Shown: positions 11,201 to 21,585 of the stretch, piece by piece
Numbering within the stretch: position 1 is the stretch's first letter
Layout of the letters: the number at the start of each line of letters is the position of its first letter
Origin: Imbricaverruca yamaguchii
Lineage: Eukaryota > Arthropoda > Thecostraca > Neoverrucidae
DNA: 64,000 bases
Assembly (NCBI GenBank): GCA_034440575.1
Contig: JAOTOL010001662.1
Span: forward strand, 1,548,001-1,612,000
Reading direction: 5' to 3'
Made by a program: the position numbers and the translations under genes
Notes under the pieces: model-generated
The model's input: only the letters and a program-made list of their open reading frames with translations
Databases searched by the model: none
Told to the model about the DNA's origin: nothing

Positions 11201-14200
11201 TGTGGTCGGTGCGCCCGCCTAGCGACAGTTAGCCGTTCTCTGGCTTCCCGTGTGATCGGTAGACTGGGACTCGGACTGGCTGCCACCCAGCTCTCCGTGG
11301 GAGATAATGAAGAAATGCGTTTTTGTGTGTGTGACATAATTAGTCTGGATCTGCCGGTTCTTATTCCGTCTGACGACGCTCCCTTCCGAGTACAACCTTG
11401 GCGTGAGGGTTCGGAGTAGTCAGCTGTTCGTCCAACTTGTCAATGCTAGCTGCTGAGGTGTTTGTCAATTCATTTCGCTCGGACAGAGCGCATGGACTCT
11501 GCACTTCGCCGCATGCACGACTACATGGAATGGTCGTGCACTACACTGCGCGCACGACTAATCTAGCTCGGCTTCACCGCGACCAGCTGCCGAGTGTGTG
11601 TGTAGTGGAACTCTTCAGGGGGAGAAATATAAAGTCAATATTTTGTTTGTTTAATTCTGATCGTGCACATTAGCTTTGTGAGATAACTGCATTAAAAGAT
11701 CGCCCATCGGATCTGTTGCTATGTTTTGCGGCGTAATTCTACCAAATGTATGTGAAATTATTCGCTGGGACCACACGTCCATGATGGGCGAAATATGTTC
11801 TGAAATGACAAGTGTGTGTTAAGTCTCGCGCGCTCGCTCGCCCCGCCCCATCGTTGGCCGTCCCAGCGTTGGCCGCCCCAGCGTGCAGCGGCTGTGGCCG
11901 TGCTCGCAGACCCCGTGTGGCGGCTGGGCCGGCGCCTGCTGCAGTTCGGCAGCGACTACGACCCGCCGTTCCCCGTCTACGACGCGGCCAACGACACGCT
12001 GCCGGAGCTGACGCCCAGCACCAGCACCAGCACCAGCGCCAGCGCCAGCGCGGCGCCGTGGCCGGTGGGCGCCGGCACCGTGGCGGCCACCGTCAGCGCG
12101 GCCGCCACCACCAGCACCAGCGTGCCGGCCGCCGTCTCCATCTCGGCCCTGGACGTGGTGCAGAGCGTGTGGAGCCGCCGGCCAGAGGACTCGGGCGTGC
12201 TCGGCTCTGTGCTGGGCGTCGATCAGGGTACCGGCCGACACGCGGCGTGCTGCTCGTGGCTGCGCATGCGACGTGCGCGCGCGTTCACCACCCCCGGCTG
12301 TCGGTGGCCGCCCCGCACGCATGTGGACACACTCCAGATCCAGATCGTAGACTTCTCGAGCGCACGATTCCGAGCTTTTCGGTCGGCTTAGATGTTTAGT
12401 GTGCAGGGTTGTGCTCCATATCGTAGTGGGCTCGACCGCGCGCGACTTCGTGCTGTTCGGTCTGCTTGGATGTTTAGTGCGTGATTTGTGTGGAACCTGT
12501 GAGGTGTTGTAGTTGAGGTGTCATGGTTTTTCCGGCAGCTGCTTGTGGTCGGAGTTGGCACTGAGTTTTGTCGTCGAGGTGTGCACCTGCAATGTGTTGG
12601 GTGTGGTCGTGCATGTGGGACGGACTGTTTAGCGTTGCTGTGCTCCCTACAATAGCATTCTCGCTCGGAGCGCTGTTGCAGACGTGCAGCCGTATTGCAC
12701 TCGTTGTCAGTCGGCATGACCGTACATTAATGTTCCTGCAGCATGTTCGTAGCCCTTTTCTACGCGGATTCGACCACGCTTGCATTCCAGTTTTTAATCT
12801 CCCACACAAGTTTGCATTGTTGTACTGTGTGTGGTGTGTTTTCAAGGTGTGCTTCCTTACTCTGATGTTGTGTGGCGCTGTGAAAATGATTTGTTTATGT
12901 GACTCGATTTATCGTAGCAATGCGTCGGACACGAAAGCGTTTGCTCTCCACCCAGGGAGCACATTATCATCGACCTTTAACTGCCCTTTACGTTCTCCGA
13001 GTTGGCTTCTTGAGATTTAAAAACATTTGTCAGTAGAGAGATAATTCAACATATGCGGGAGAAGATCCTTAACCTGGTGCACCTCACGGTATCCTCTTAC
13101 GTCGTATCCTCTCTATTGGAACCCCCTGTATCCCCCATCGCGGAGGTTCTGGTGTGGAAGCGGTCCCCATGCTTTCCTGCGCAACAAGTAGCAGGTTTTT
13201 GTGCTGTGAACTATGGAATATCAAAGTGCGTTACCACGCATTTGTATATAATTGTAATTATTGGATTCGCCTACACAAACAATCCAACTACAGTGCTTGG
13301 TCTAATGGAATAACTGTTCGGCATCATCATGAGCAAACACGCTGCTACGCTGACTCCTGTCAGCCTGTGTGTTCACCAGCACCGCTCTAAAACTACAGCG
13401 TACGACCTGTGTCCACCAGCACCACTCTAAAACTGGGGGACGAGTAGTCTAGGGGTAAGTTGCTCGTCTCACAATCGAAAGAGTGTGGGTTCGAGTCTTA
13501 CCTGTCGCTACTCTTCGCCCGCGACCAATCGGTGTGAGAGACTGGCGACGCTACGTGACTCAACGGTCGATGCGTCGTAAAAACCAATAACCAACCAACG
13601 CTTTAAAACTACAGCGCACGCTCTACTCCGACAGCCGAGTCGAGCGTGGCCACGCCCGACAACTACACGTGCGGCCGCATCAACATCATGGGCGACATCG
13701 TGCGCGACGCGTCGCCCTACCTGTTCCCGCTCATCATCGAGTACTCGCTGATCGGCGCTGCCGTGCTCTACATCATGTGGAAGAACATCGGCCGCTGTCC
13801 GCGCTACCTGGAGGAGGACGACATCCCCGACCACGTCAGCGTCACGTCGCGCAAGGCGCACACCAAGGTGCGGCGCCGGCGCCGCTTAGGTTCGCCTGGC
13901 TGCGGCGGGTGGCGAGACCGGGTCCCTTGTGCATCAGATGTACTCTTCGTGGTGCCAGAATAAGTGCCAGTTGTCCTGGCCTGGGCCGGACGCGCTTAGT
14001 GCTGAGGTGCTGGCGGTATGTCGCGACGTGTTACCTGTTCACACAGAGGTCAGGTGGGCGCGATTAATGTTGAATTACCGACGATATGTCGTGACGCATC
14101 ACCTGTCCAAATGGTGCTCAAGTGGGCGCACTTAGTGGTGAAGTAGAGACGGTATGCTGTGACGTGTCACCTGTCCAAACGGTGTTCAGGCGAGCGGAAT

Positions 14201-15960
14201 TAATGTTGGAGTACCGACGGTATGTCCTGACGTGTCACCTGTCCACACAATGTTTAGACGACGGTGGCCTGGAGCACCGACACTTACGCCATTGTCTGTC
14301 AGCAGCCGATGCGCTATAAAGCTAGCAACCAACAAGTGGTAGTGCTCGTTGTTTTGTCTTTTACATGTATTTTACGTACACTGCTCCACCACATAGAATG
14401 CATGCACACCATACGCCGGCAGGTGACTGGCACTTTCCTCGCTGAGGCTGTTCTGTGTGGACCCATTTGCAGGTGGACTGTATCGGCTCGTCCAAAGGTC
14501 TGTTCTGCGGCCTGCTGGTGCTGGTGACGGCCATCATCTGCCTGGTGCTCTACTTCGTGCTGATCGACCAAGCCGAACACAAGCGACTGGCCATCTTCCT
14601 GGCCGACACCAGCCACGCTGGCATTCTCTTCCTCATGATGCTCGCCACTTTCGTCGGCTTCTGCAGGTGCTGATGCTGCTCTTCCTGCTACTGGTAGAAC
14701 AACGATATGTGAACGGTGTGGATTTTGTTGTCCTTTTCTGTAGAAATATGTGGGGATAAGTCAAGTTCATTTGCTCAATTACCCCTTGCATTTACCCTGA
14801 ATTTGTTGGATGTCTGAGATGAGAATAAAATAAACATTAAGCACTTTCCAAGGTAGCTAAATGATCTCAAATTGTCAGCCTCGGTTTAACACTCAGGAAA
14901 TGCTCAGACAGCTTCTTCAAATGCTCCTTAGAGTATGCTCTTTCCTGCACTATTACTTTATAATTGATCGTGCTTTTTGTGTGGTTCGATCCGTAAGTGA
15001 TAGTGTTGTCAGGCTGGACCAAGTAGCAGGTGCACCTTGATGTATCTGTTTTCATTTTTTCAGTCACCAGCCAACCTACTTTTTAACGACACCATGGGCT
15101 AGGCTTTATTTAAAACTTTTGGCGCGCGCACAGCTGCACGACTAGGAATGAGGGCAGGGAAGAATTATTGGTGCTGGAATACAGGAAATAAAAATGTTTT
15201 GCGTCAAGTGTCTCAGGAAAATACACATTTGAGCAATACGGATGCCAGATTTAAACTATCAGGATAGATCATCTAACCTGGCCATGTGCGCATTGTATAG
15301 CGATAGAGCGCATGTTTGGTGTTACCCGAGCACATTTTGGGAAAGGCACACTGATCGCGTGCGATTTCCACGGAATCCGTGGTCTTTAAATATATAATGC
15401 AAGTTGTAAAGCCCTGGAAGAAAACAAAGAATCGAATGAAGAGCAAAATGAAGTGTATCAAGCTTCATGAATGTACTATACTAATTTCATGAAATGAATC
15501 ATTGTGCTGATAACATGTGATTTTCTGCCGTGCAATTGGATGCAAAAGAACATTTCAACCAAGACATTTTCCGCGCCGTTTGCTCGTACTTCGATATGAG
15601 AAAACTGTTGCTGTGACAGCTGTGATTTATCATAGCTTATTTACTGATTTGCTCGCTATAGTTGGTCAATTAATGCGCGATGAAACAACTTTGCCCGGGC
15701 GAGTTACTTTGGTGACAATGTCCGGAAGCTATTGCATTGGTGACGAAATCACGTTTTGAAATCAGACCATCCTCACCAGTAATGTCGAAATAGGCTCAGA
15801 AATTCCAAATACAAAGGCACACAGACAGTACACCACTTACTAATGCATGTTAATGTTACTCGTAGTCCTCATTTATGTCACTGATAATGTATCTTCTTCG
15901 TGGCGATGATCTGGTGCTGAAACGTGTCGTCTTTTGCGACTAATGCAGTATTTTTTAACA

Positions 15961-16055
<95 letters not shown>

Positions 16056-19000
16056 TTTGCATTAGCCCAGTATATATATATATATATATATATATATACT
16101 GGGCTAATGCAAGTTGCCTTATGATGCATTGCTTTCTGCACCATGATAAACACCACGAGCTAAGTAGAGCCACCTTGTGCTATGCCAATTAGGACCCTTT
16201 ATGGTCTTAGTCATGAACGAAGTCATGAACAACGATCAGCGCCTGGTGTTTAGACACGGCGATAACGCGTGATATCAGCGCCGATGGAGCTGACACGTGG
16301 CGTCAACAGGAGACCGCCAGTCTATAGTAGAACCAATCTGTGTGCAGACGGCACGACACACAGAGCCGCTCACTGTGCCCTCGGCCGTCGGCAGGAACAA
16401 GAAGCTCAAGTTCGTGCACGACAAGCCCGACAGCCTGGACGCCATCCTGCAGCGGGTGTCGGCGTTCGGCCTGTTCCTCTACTCGGTGTTCTGCGTGATC
16501 GCGGCGGCGCTGTCCCCGCTGCCGCACGTGCCCAACCTGCTGGTGCTCATCAGCGCCTCGCTGGTCATCCTGCAGGTGAGCTGCGGCCGGGCCGCCGGCG
16601 GGTCGCGATCGGGTCAGAGGTCGCTGTGTAGGTTAGTTACTGTCGGTTCAGAGGCCGCTCTGCGGGACCGGTCGTAATCGGATCAGAGGTCACTGTGTAG
16701 GTCACTTGGTATCGGGTCAGAGGCCACTCTGCGAGTTGGCCATGATCGGGTCAGTGGTCACTGTGTAGGTTAATTACTATCGGATCAGAGGACACGCTGT
16801 GGGTCGGTCATGATCGGGTCAGCGGTCACTGTGTGTAGGTCAGTTGCGACCGGGTCAGATGTTACTCTGCGTGTGAGTTACGGCAGGGTCAGGGGTCATC
16901 CTGTGGGTCAATCAAGACCGGGTCGGATATCACTGTGCATGTCAGTCAGGACCGGGTCATGGGTCACTGTACATGCTGGTCTCGGCCAGGCCAGGGGTCA
17001 TTCTGTTGGCGAGTGACGAGGTCAGAAGTCATGCAGATTGCATGGCTGACGGTGTGTCGGCACAATACCAGCACCACAGCGACCCTCAAATTCTTGCTTG
17101 TTTGTTTGTTTGGTAAGAATTATGTAGGAACATGAGCGACATTACTGATCACCAGTTGTTGCAAACGGAAACACGAAACTGACCCAGCGGCATAGGCGCA
17201 CCGGAGGGGGGCAGGGGGCCCGTCCCCCCATGAGACCAAAGTACCCTTTTGGCCAAAAGTGCCCTTTTGACCGAAAAGTGCCCTCTTGGCCGGAATGTCC
17301 CAAATTCAGCCCAAAAATCACCTGCCTTATGTGCCCCGCCGGTGTCGAATGTGCCTTTTGGGCTCAAAACTGCCCTTTTGGCCAACATTTTTTCACGCCC
17401 CCCATCCCCTCCCCCCGGCCAACAAACCTTCCATTGTGCCCCGGGCCGCAAAGTGCCCTTTTGGAGCCGGACAGGTGCCCTTTTGGAGCCGGCCAAGTGC
17501 CCTTTTCGGTCCGGCCCCCAATGGAAAAATCCTGGGTGCGCGCCTGCCCAGTGGTGGCATACATCATGGGCTCCGTGGCTTTCCATTCCATTTTATGCAG
17601 CCCATTTAATTCAAACGTTTCGGGAGCCTAAAAGCGGACTGGGTGGATTATGACTTTAAGGTCCGCTGGTGGGTGGCGCAACCGCCCCAATGACTGTGTT
17701 CATATTACACGAGAACAGTGCACAGGCCTTGTTATGCTCCACGGGTATTTCCCGTGTGCGTCGGGTATGACTGGTTCGGGCGACAAATGCCGATGACTGC
17801 ATATCTGATCGGGGGTTGACGCGTGTTATCAGTTTATTGGCAGTATCGTTCTTTTTCGCTTCCTCCTTTACCTCAGCTACCAAGTGTCATGCAGTCCTTG
17901 CCCACCATAGCTTGAAGTAGTGTCCTGGTGGTGACATCTAGCGTCAGGCGAGTGCATTACCCGTCCTTGGCCGCCGCCATCAGCCGGCTAATGTGAATCA
18001 TAACTCCAACCAACCACTTGGAGTTAAATGACAGTTCCAGTTTGCTATGCCTGGAGTTCCAAGAAACGTAGTCTTGCTGCTCCAGTTATATGTCGTGTGT
18101 CAAAACGGTGTCGTCATTTGTTTGCGGTTATTACACGTGACAGCCACCATTACTCACAGCTTACGATGTTCCGTGAGTTCATCCATTAGACATATACCGC
18201 CAAATACCGGCATAGCTAACCGGAGCGGCTTTCGGTACTGCACTGTTACGATGAGTTGTTGACTTGGAGATGGGGGGCCCGCTGCGTGGGCACTAGTGTG
18301 GCTGCTACTGACACTGACTCTGGTGACTGGCAGCAGCATGGTGCGTGTGATCGGTCGTTCTCAAACCCAGTCGATTGGCGCCAAACGGGCAGGGAATCGA
18401 CGCGCCGTACAGCCCAAATATTCAGTCGATAATTAGTGATGCTCGGCCAAAGTCAGTTTGTCCCCCATGTAGCTGATGTGTCCTGGACAGTTGCGTGGCT
18501 GACGTGTCCTGGACAGTCACGTGGCTGACGTGTCCTGGACAGTTGCGTGGCTGACGTGTCCTGGACAGTTGCGTGGCTGACGTGTCCTGGACAGTTGCGT
18601 GGGACGTGTCCTGGACAGTCACGTGGCTGACGTGTCCTGGACAGTCGCGTGGCTGACGTGTCCTGGACAGTCACGTGGCTGACGTGTCCTGGACAGTCAC
18701 GTGGCTGACGTGTCCTGGACAGTCACGTGGCTGACGTGTCCTGGACAGTCGCGTTGCTGACGTGTCCTGGACAGTCGCGTGGCTGACGTGTCCTGGACAG
18801 TTGCGTGGGTGACGTGTCCTGGACAGTCACGTGGCTGACGTGTCCTGGACAGTTGCGTGGCTGACGTGTCCTGGACAGTCACGTGGCTGACGTGTCCTGG
18901 ACAGTTGCGTGGCTGACGTGTCCTGGACAGTTGCGTGGCTGACGTGTCCTGGACAGTTGCGTGGCTGACGTGTCCTGGACAGTTGCGTGGCTGACGTGTC

Positions 19001-20424
19001 CTGGACAGTCGCGTGGCTGACGTGTCCTGGACAGTCGCGTGGCTGACGTGTCCTGGACAGTCGCGTGGCTGACGTGTCCTGGACAGTCACGTGGCTGACG
19101 TGTCCTGGACAGTTGCGTGGCTGACGTGTCCTGGACAGTCGCGTGGCTGACGTGTCCTGGACAGTCACGTGGCTGACGTGTCCTGGACAGTCGCGTGGCT
19201 GACGTGTCCTGGACAGTCGCGTGGCTGACGTGTCCTGGACAGTCGCGTGGCTGATTTGTCCTGGACAGTCGCGTGGGCCGACCAAAGCGCTAGTGAACCC
19301 TACGACGTGCCACATATTACGGTATGGATTTACGTCCCAGAGAGTTGCACCTGGAGAGAATATTACACTTTCAAAGAACGAAGAAAAACAGATGATGAAG
19401 CCCTTGCAATGTGTAACTCGTGTTACCGACATTATTTTCCAGAGATTGGTTGCACCCGTAATTGCGAACACTTCCGGTGAAAGTCGAAACTGTACGGTAA
19501 GCTTAAGTTAGCCTATTTGAATTTGAATGTGAAGGAACAGTAAATTGCGGATTAGAAGAATGTACAGCAGGTTCATTAGGAGAATATCGCGCTGCGATAT
19601 TCTCGATGATGTCTTCATCGAGACGATGTCTTCACCAACGCCGCAGGCTTCCATCCCGTAGTTCCGACGGGTTAGTTGTGATACCGTATGCTGGTCGGTT
19701 TTCGGCCATTGGTAAAGGTGTAAGCGCATCCAATAGGAAAGTCCCAGCAGCTTCCGTGGAGGAGACAGGATCAGGTTCAGACGCACACACATCAGCTGCG
19801 TGATCAGGGTCGGACAGAGCGGGCTCTCAGGGCTGGACGACACAGGCGGATGACACAGGCGGCTCGGCACTGTCTTATTGCTATCTTAGTCTATAGCTAT
19901 GTTTATAACTATGACGTATCATGTGTATCACGACGCCTCTGATAATCGAATCAAGGTGCTGACGTCACTTAAGGGTGATGTTTAGCTTGCGCCGTTTTCA
20001 GCACTTCGGACGATGTTTATAATGGGCGGAACCTTGATCTTCCGCTTCGATAAGACGCAGGCTTCTTCGGAATGTCTTTCTGGAGTGGAGCTGCGTGATC
20101 AAAACCTGCTCCAAGCATAGTTCCCAGAAGAACGTAACACCCAGGCACATTACTCATGTTAGGCGGAATGACTTAAGCTTGGAGAATGTATGCGCATCGA
20201 CAGTGTTGCAATGCTCCCGCCCTCTTGACTGTGGTTAAGGCGTGCCGACCGTGCACTAGTTAACCCCAGCCAAATCACGCCGCCGGCTATGGTTATTCAG
20301 TGTGGCAGTAATGGTACAGAACATTTACAATTAAGCCTCAAGGGTATTTGGATCGATATAAAGGACTGAATCGTCCACACAGAAAGCTATTATTTTCATG
20401 TATAATGAAATCCATAATATACAT

Positions 20425-20488
<64 letters not shown>

Positions 20489-21585
20489 ACACAGGTCCCA
20501 AAATGGATACTAACTTTAATTTTGGCATTGGAAGATGCAACGACACCTTTTCTCATCGAGCACGCTCACCTTTCGCAAGCGCCAAACCTGCGGTGAGGGT
20601 ACTTGGGTGATGTGTCGCAGGTGAAAAGCGACAGCTGGCGGCCGTGGTGACGTCATGGACGACACGCCGACCGTGTGTTGCAGGTGTTATTCCAGCTGCT
20701 GTACATCTCGGACGTGGCGAAGCGCGCCGTCTACATGCCCGAGCACGACCTGACCAAGCCCGGACGTCAGGTGGTCACCTTCCTGCTGCTCTGCAACATC
20801 GCACTCTGGGTCGTCTACACGCTGGAGATCAAGAAGGTCGAGGCCAACCCCGTGCAGGTCAGCGCCGACCCGCTAAACCCACGCCTCGCCGGCGGCCGGC
20901 TGGAGACCGGCTGTGGCCGCGCGTACAGCGCTAATAAGCGGAACGCCTGCGTCAGAACGATGAAAGACGTCGTTTCGTCGACAAATTTGAAGACAGTTCT
21001 GTTATCAAATTTGACGGCAAAATGGCGATTTGGCGACGGTTCTGTGATGAGACTTGGCGTCGCAGCTGCGCCTTTCGCCGCCGTGGCGCCTTTTTGCTCA
21101 TTTGCCGTTCTAACCGTGGCTAGTGATGGTCGTTCGGCTATATGTCTTCTCGCTCGACCATGTCGCTTAATCACTACTGTTCGCTGGGTGTCGTCGTGTT
21201 ACTACAGAAAGTTGCTAGGTGTCGTTGTGTGACTACAACTAGCTGCTGAGTGTCGTGTGAATGTGATTATCTGCTGGGTGTCGTCTTGTGACTACAGCCA
21301 GGTGCTGGGTGTAGTCACGTGTGACTACACGACATGGTGTGTCCCCGCAACATAGTGTGTTGATGGTTCGTCTCGCTGGTCGATACTCGGCGACGACGTT
21401 CGCTTGACCTGGCCAGCGGGCGCTGTTGACGAGGTGCGGCGTCGTTACAGTTGAACTTCTACGGGCCGCTCAACTGGGCCGTAATCGTGCGCGTGACGCT
21501 GCCGCTGGCCATTTTCCACCGCTTCCACTCGGCCGTCGTGCTGGCCGAGGTGTGGAAGTCGAGCTACAAGGCGCGGGCCGACTGA
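2109..21585 (+). CDS. Otop: Otopetrin-family proton channel (spliced, nine exons seen, 5' end missing)
   Basis: Otopetrins are plasma-membrane proton-selective channels used in acid sensing and pH control. Nine exons joined at GT/AG sites with matching phases give about 589 residues and a stop. The order is: Gly-rich N-terminus; a first helix block containing GAIAFGLGTMVYNGLELG; LNIHKFKVVARCGLMH with NVCVWVRTL; a variable Thr/Ser/Ala-rich loop (exon 4); SPYLFPLIIEYSLI with AAVLYIMWKNIGR; VDCIGSSKGLFCGLL with a hydrophobic helix; DAILQRVSAFGLFLYSVFCV; VTFLLLCNIALWVVYTLEI; and the C-terminal FYGPLNWAVIVRVTLPLAIF ending KARAD. These blocks match otopetrin family motifs as I know them. Introns are full of minisatellites. 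The start codon is not identified. Family assignment is very secure; the exact paralogue (OtopLa-like or other) is not. Confidence 0.93.
5190..5350 (+). CDS. Otop: Otopetrin exon 2
   Basis: The acceptor is ggttcacag before 5190 and the donor GTGAGT is at 5351. It begins with two bases that complete an Ala codon, giving GAIAFGLGTMVYNG across the junction. It runs to FTFMQMYFIFMNSR and ends in phase 0. It covers the end of the first helix and the second helix. Confidence 0.92.
5600..5915 (+). repeat. 18-bp minisatellite in otopetrin intron
   Basis: About 17 copies of GCCGGCTCTGCCTGCCCC. The period is a multiple of three and no unit contains a stop, so all plus-strand frames are open across the array. 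The resulting Pro/Ala/Leu/Ser-rich ORFs are artefacts. Confidence 0.95.
6290..7515 (+). repeat. 19-bp minisatellite, about 64 units
   Basis: The unit TCTGCCGAGTCTGACGTTG recurs without interruption, with point variants (GTTA/GTTG, TGGC/TGAC, GGCGAG). Blocks of several units recur as higher-order repeats, for example around 6660-6860, 6880-7050 and 7160-7400, which share the same variant order. The minus strand is open in all frames, giving spurious ORFs. Confidence 0.96.
7640..7700 (+). promoter_or_regulatory. TATA-like sequence in the unique island between two arrays
   Basis: CCATATATAAGTGGGCGG at about 7650-7667 lies in a GC-rich 730-bp island (7515-8240) separating two 19-bp arrays inside otopetrin intron 2. 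It resembles the TATA box of the Kunitz-Spatzle gene (CATATAAGTGGACCG at 26029). No downstream first exon could be assigned, so an alternative promoter is only a possibility. Confidence 0.25.
8240..9450 (+). repeat. 19-bp pyrimidine-rich minisatellite upstream of otopetrin exon 3
   Basis: About 60 diverged copies of TCTCACCCATCCGCCATTG, with CACCAGTG and CTCCAGTG variants. The sense strand is C/T-rich and the array reaches to within about 30 bp of the exon-3 acceptor, so it may act as an extended polypyrimidine tract. Confidence 0.93.
9484..9649 (+). CDS. Otop: Otopetrin exon 3
   Basis: The acceptor is cccgttgcag before 9484 and the donor GTCAGT is at 9650. It encodes LNIHKFKVVARCGLMHVIAT and continues NVCVWVRTLVRESLRVFTDH to EDFLIL, ending in phase 1. 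This is one of the best conserved otopetrin blocks. The preceding 19-bp array stops about 30 bp short of the acceptor. Confidence 0.92.
9930..10095 (+). repeat. Imperfect CAT/ATC trinucleotide-rich tract
   Basis: Runs of CATCAT, ATCATC and CCTCAT make a low-complexity tract inside otopetrin intron 3. Confidence 0.8.
10860..11215 (+). repeat. 44-bp minisatellite with an internal palindrome
   Basis: About eight units of GGTGTACTCTCCTGACGGTC followed by CGATACCACCACGGTGGTGT and GGTC. Each unit contains CACCAC-G-GTGGTG, an inverted repeat with a one-base spacer, so the array is a series of small potential hairpins. Confidence 0.93.
11889..12227 (+). CDS. Otop: Otopetrin exon 4, variable extracellular/linker region
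   Basis: The acceptor is ccagcgtgcag and the donor GTACCG is at 12228; both ends are phase 1. It encodes AAVAVLADPVWRLGRRLLQF, then a low-complexity Thr/Ser/Ala stretch coded by ACCAGC and GCCAGC repeats near 12010-12130, then SISALDVVQSVWSRRPEDSG to GVDQ. Linkers at this position are poorly conserved in the family, so the boundary at the 3' end is less sure. Confidence 0.82.
13436..13606 (+). mobile_element. tRNA-derived SINE, family A
   Basis: It begins with a tRNA-like head: A box TAGTCTAGGGGTAAG near 13446 and B box GGGTTCGAGTC near 13488. A conserved body (CTACTCTTCGCCCGCGACCA and onward) follows, ending in CCAATAACCAACCAACG. A close copy lies at 35699-35868 on the same strand and a 5'-truncated one at about 54330-54427 on the minus strand. 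Two full-length copies with the same ends show it is a SINE and not a tRNA gene. Confidence 0.85.
13635..13867 (+). CDS. Otop: Otopetrin exon 5
   Basis: The acceptor is ctccgacag before 13635 and the donor GTGCGG is at 13868. It encodes ESSVATPDNYTCGRINIMGD, then SPYLFPLIIEYSLIGAAVLY and IMWKNIGRCPRYLEEDDIPD, to KAHTK. It ends in phase 0, which matches exon 6. Confidence 0.92.
13985..14270 (+). repeat. Four units of a 68-69 bp repeat
   Basis: The marker GGTATGTC (or GATATGTC, GGTATGCT) followed by TGACGTGTCACCTGTCC recurs at about 14014, 14083, 14151 and 14219, immediately 3' of otopetrin exon 5. Confidence 0.8.
14473..14666 (+). CDS. Otop: Otopetrin exon 6
   Basis: The acceptor is cccatttgcag and the donor GTGCTG is at 14667. 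It encodes VDCIGSSKGLFCGLLVLVTA and two transmembrane segments, ending FVGFC plus two bases (phase 2). Confidence 0.92.
15967..16111. repeat. TA microsatellite ending in a long perfect hairpin
   Basis: About 42 TA repeats (15967-16050) are followed by TGCATTAGCCCAG, 14 more TA units, and the reverse complement CTGGGCTAATGCA (ends at 16111). The segment 16058-16111 is thus a 54-bp near-perfect palindrome. Confidence 0.93.
16395..16575 (+). CDS. Otop: Otopetrin exon 7
   Basis: The acceptor ggccgtcggcag was chosen because only it restores phase 2 with exon 6, giving FCRNKKLKFVHDK across the junction. It encodes DAILQRVSAFGLFLYSVFCV and LVLISASLVILQ, and the donor GTGAGC is at 16576. Other AG dinucleotides upstream are open but out of phase. 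Confidence 0.88.
16600..17015 (+). repeat. Degenerate repeat of roughly 40 bp 3' of otopetrin exon 7
   Basis: Variants of ATCGGGTCAGAGGTCACTGTGTAGGTCAGT recur about ten times. Divergence is high, so unit borders are approximate. Confidence 0.7.
17185..17540. repeat. Degenerate TGCCCTTTTGGCC-rich segment
   Basis: Short motifs such as GTGCCCTTTTGG, AAGTGCCC and GGCCAAAAG recur about a dozen times in a C-rich context within an intron. It looks like a decayed dispersed or tandem repeat; the open frames through it have no recognisable protein. Confidence 0.5.
18475..19275 (+). repeat. 26-bp minisatellite, about 30 units
   Basis: The unit GGCTGACGTGTCCTGGACAG followed by TCGCGT alternates between TCGCGT, TCACGT and TTGCGT forms. 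It lies in the large intron between otopetrin exons 7 and 8 and opens all minus-strand frames. Confidence 0.96.
20424..20485. repeat. CA/TA compound microsatellite
   Basis: Nine to ten CA units run directly into about 21 TA units. Confidence 0.95.
20684..20857 (+). CDS. Otop: Otopetrin exon 8
   Basis: The acceptor is gtgtgttgcag and the donor GTCAGC is at 20858. It encodes VLFQLLYISDVAKRAVYMPE and VTFLLLCNIALWVVYTLEIK, ending VEANPVQ in phase 0. Confidence 0.92.
21451..21585 (+). CDS. Otop: Otopetrin last coding exon with stop
   Basis: The acceptor is gtcgttacag. It encodes LNFYGPLNWAVIVRVTLPLA and the terminal HSAVVLAEVWKSSYKARAD, followed by TGA at 21583-21585. Confidence 0.93.
   Translation: MNFYGPLNWAVIVRVTLPLAIFHRFHSAVVLAEVWKSSYKARAD

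Noticed and set aside
13436..13510. tRNA gene
   Set aside because: The A and B boxes are present but the sequence continues into a conserved SINE body, and a second full copy exists at 35699; the tRNA arms are not clean.
15924..16156. Ile/Tyr-rich open frames
   Set aside because: They are translations of a TA microsatellite.
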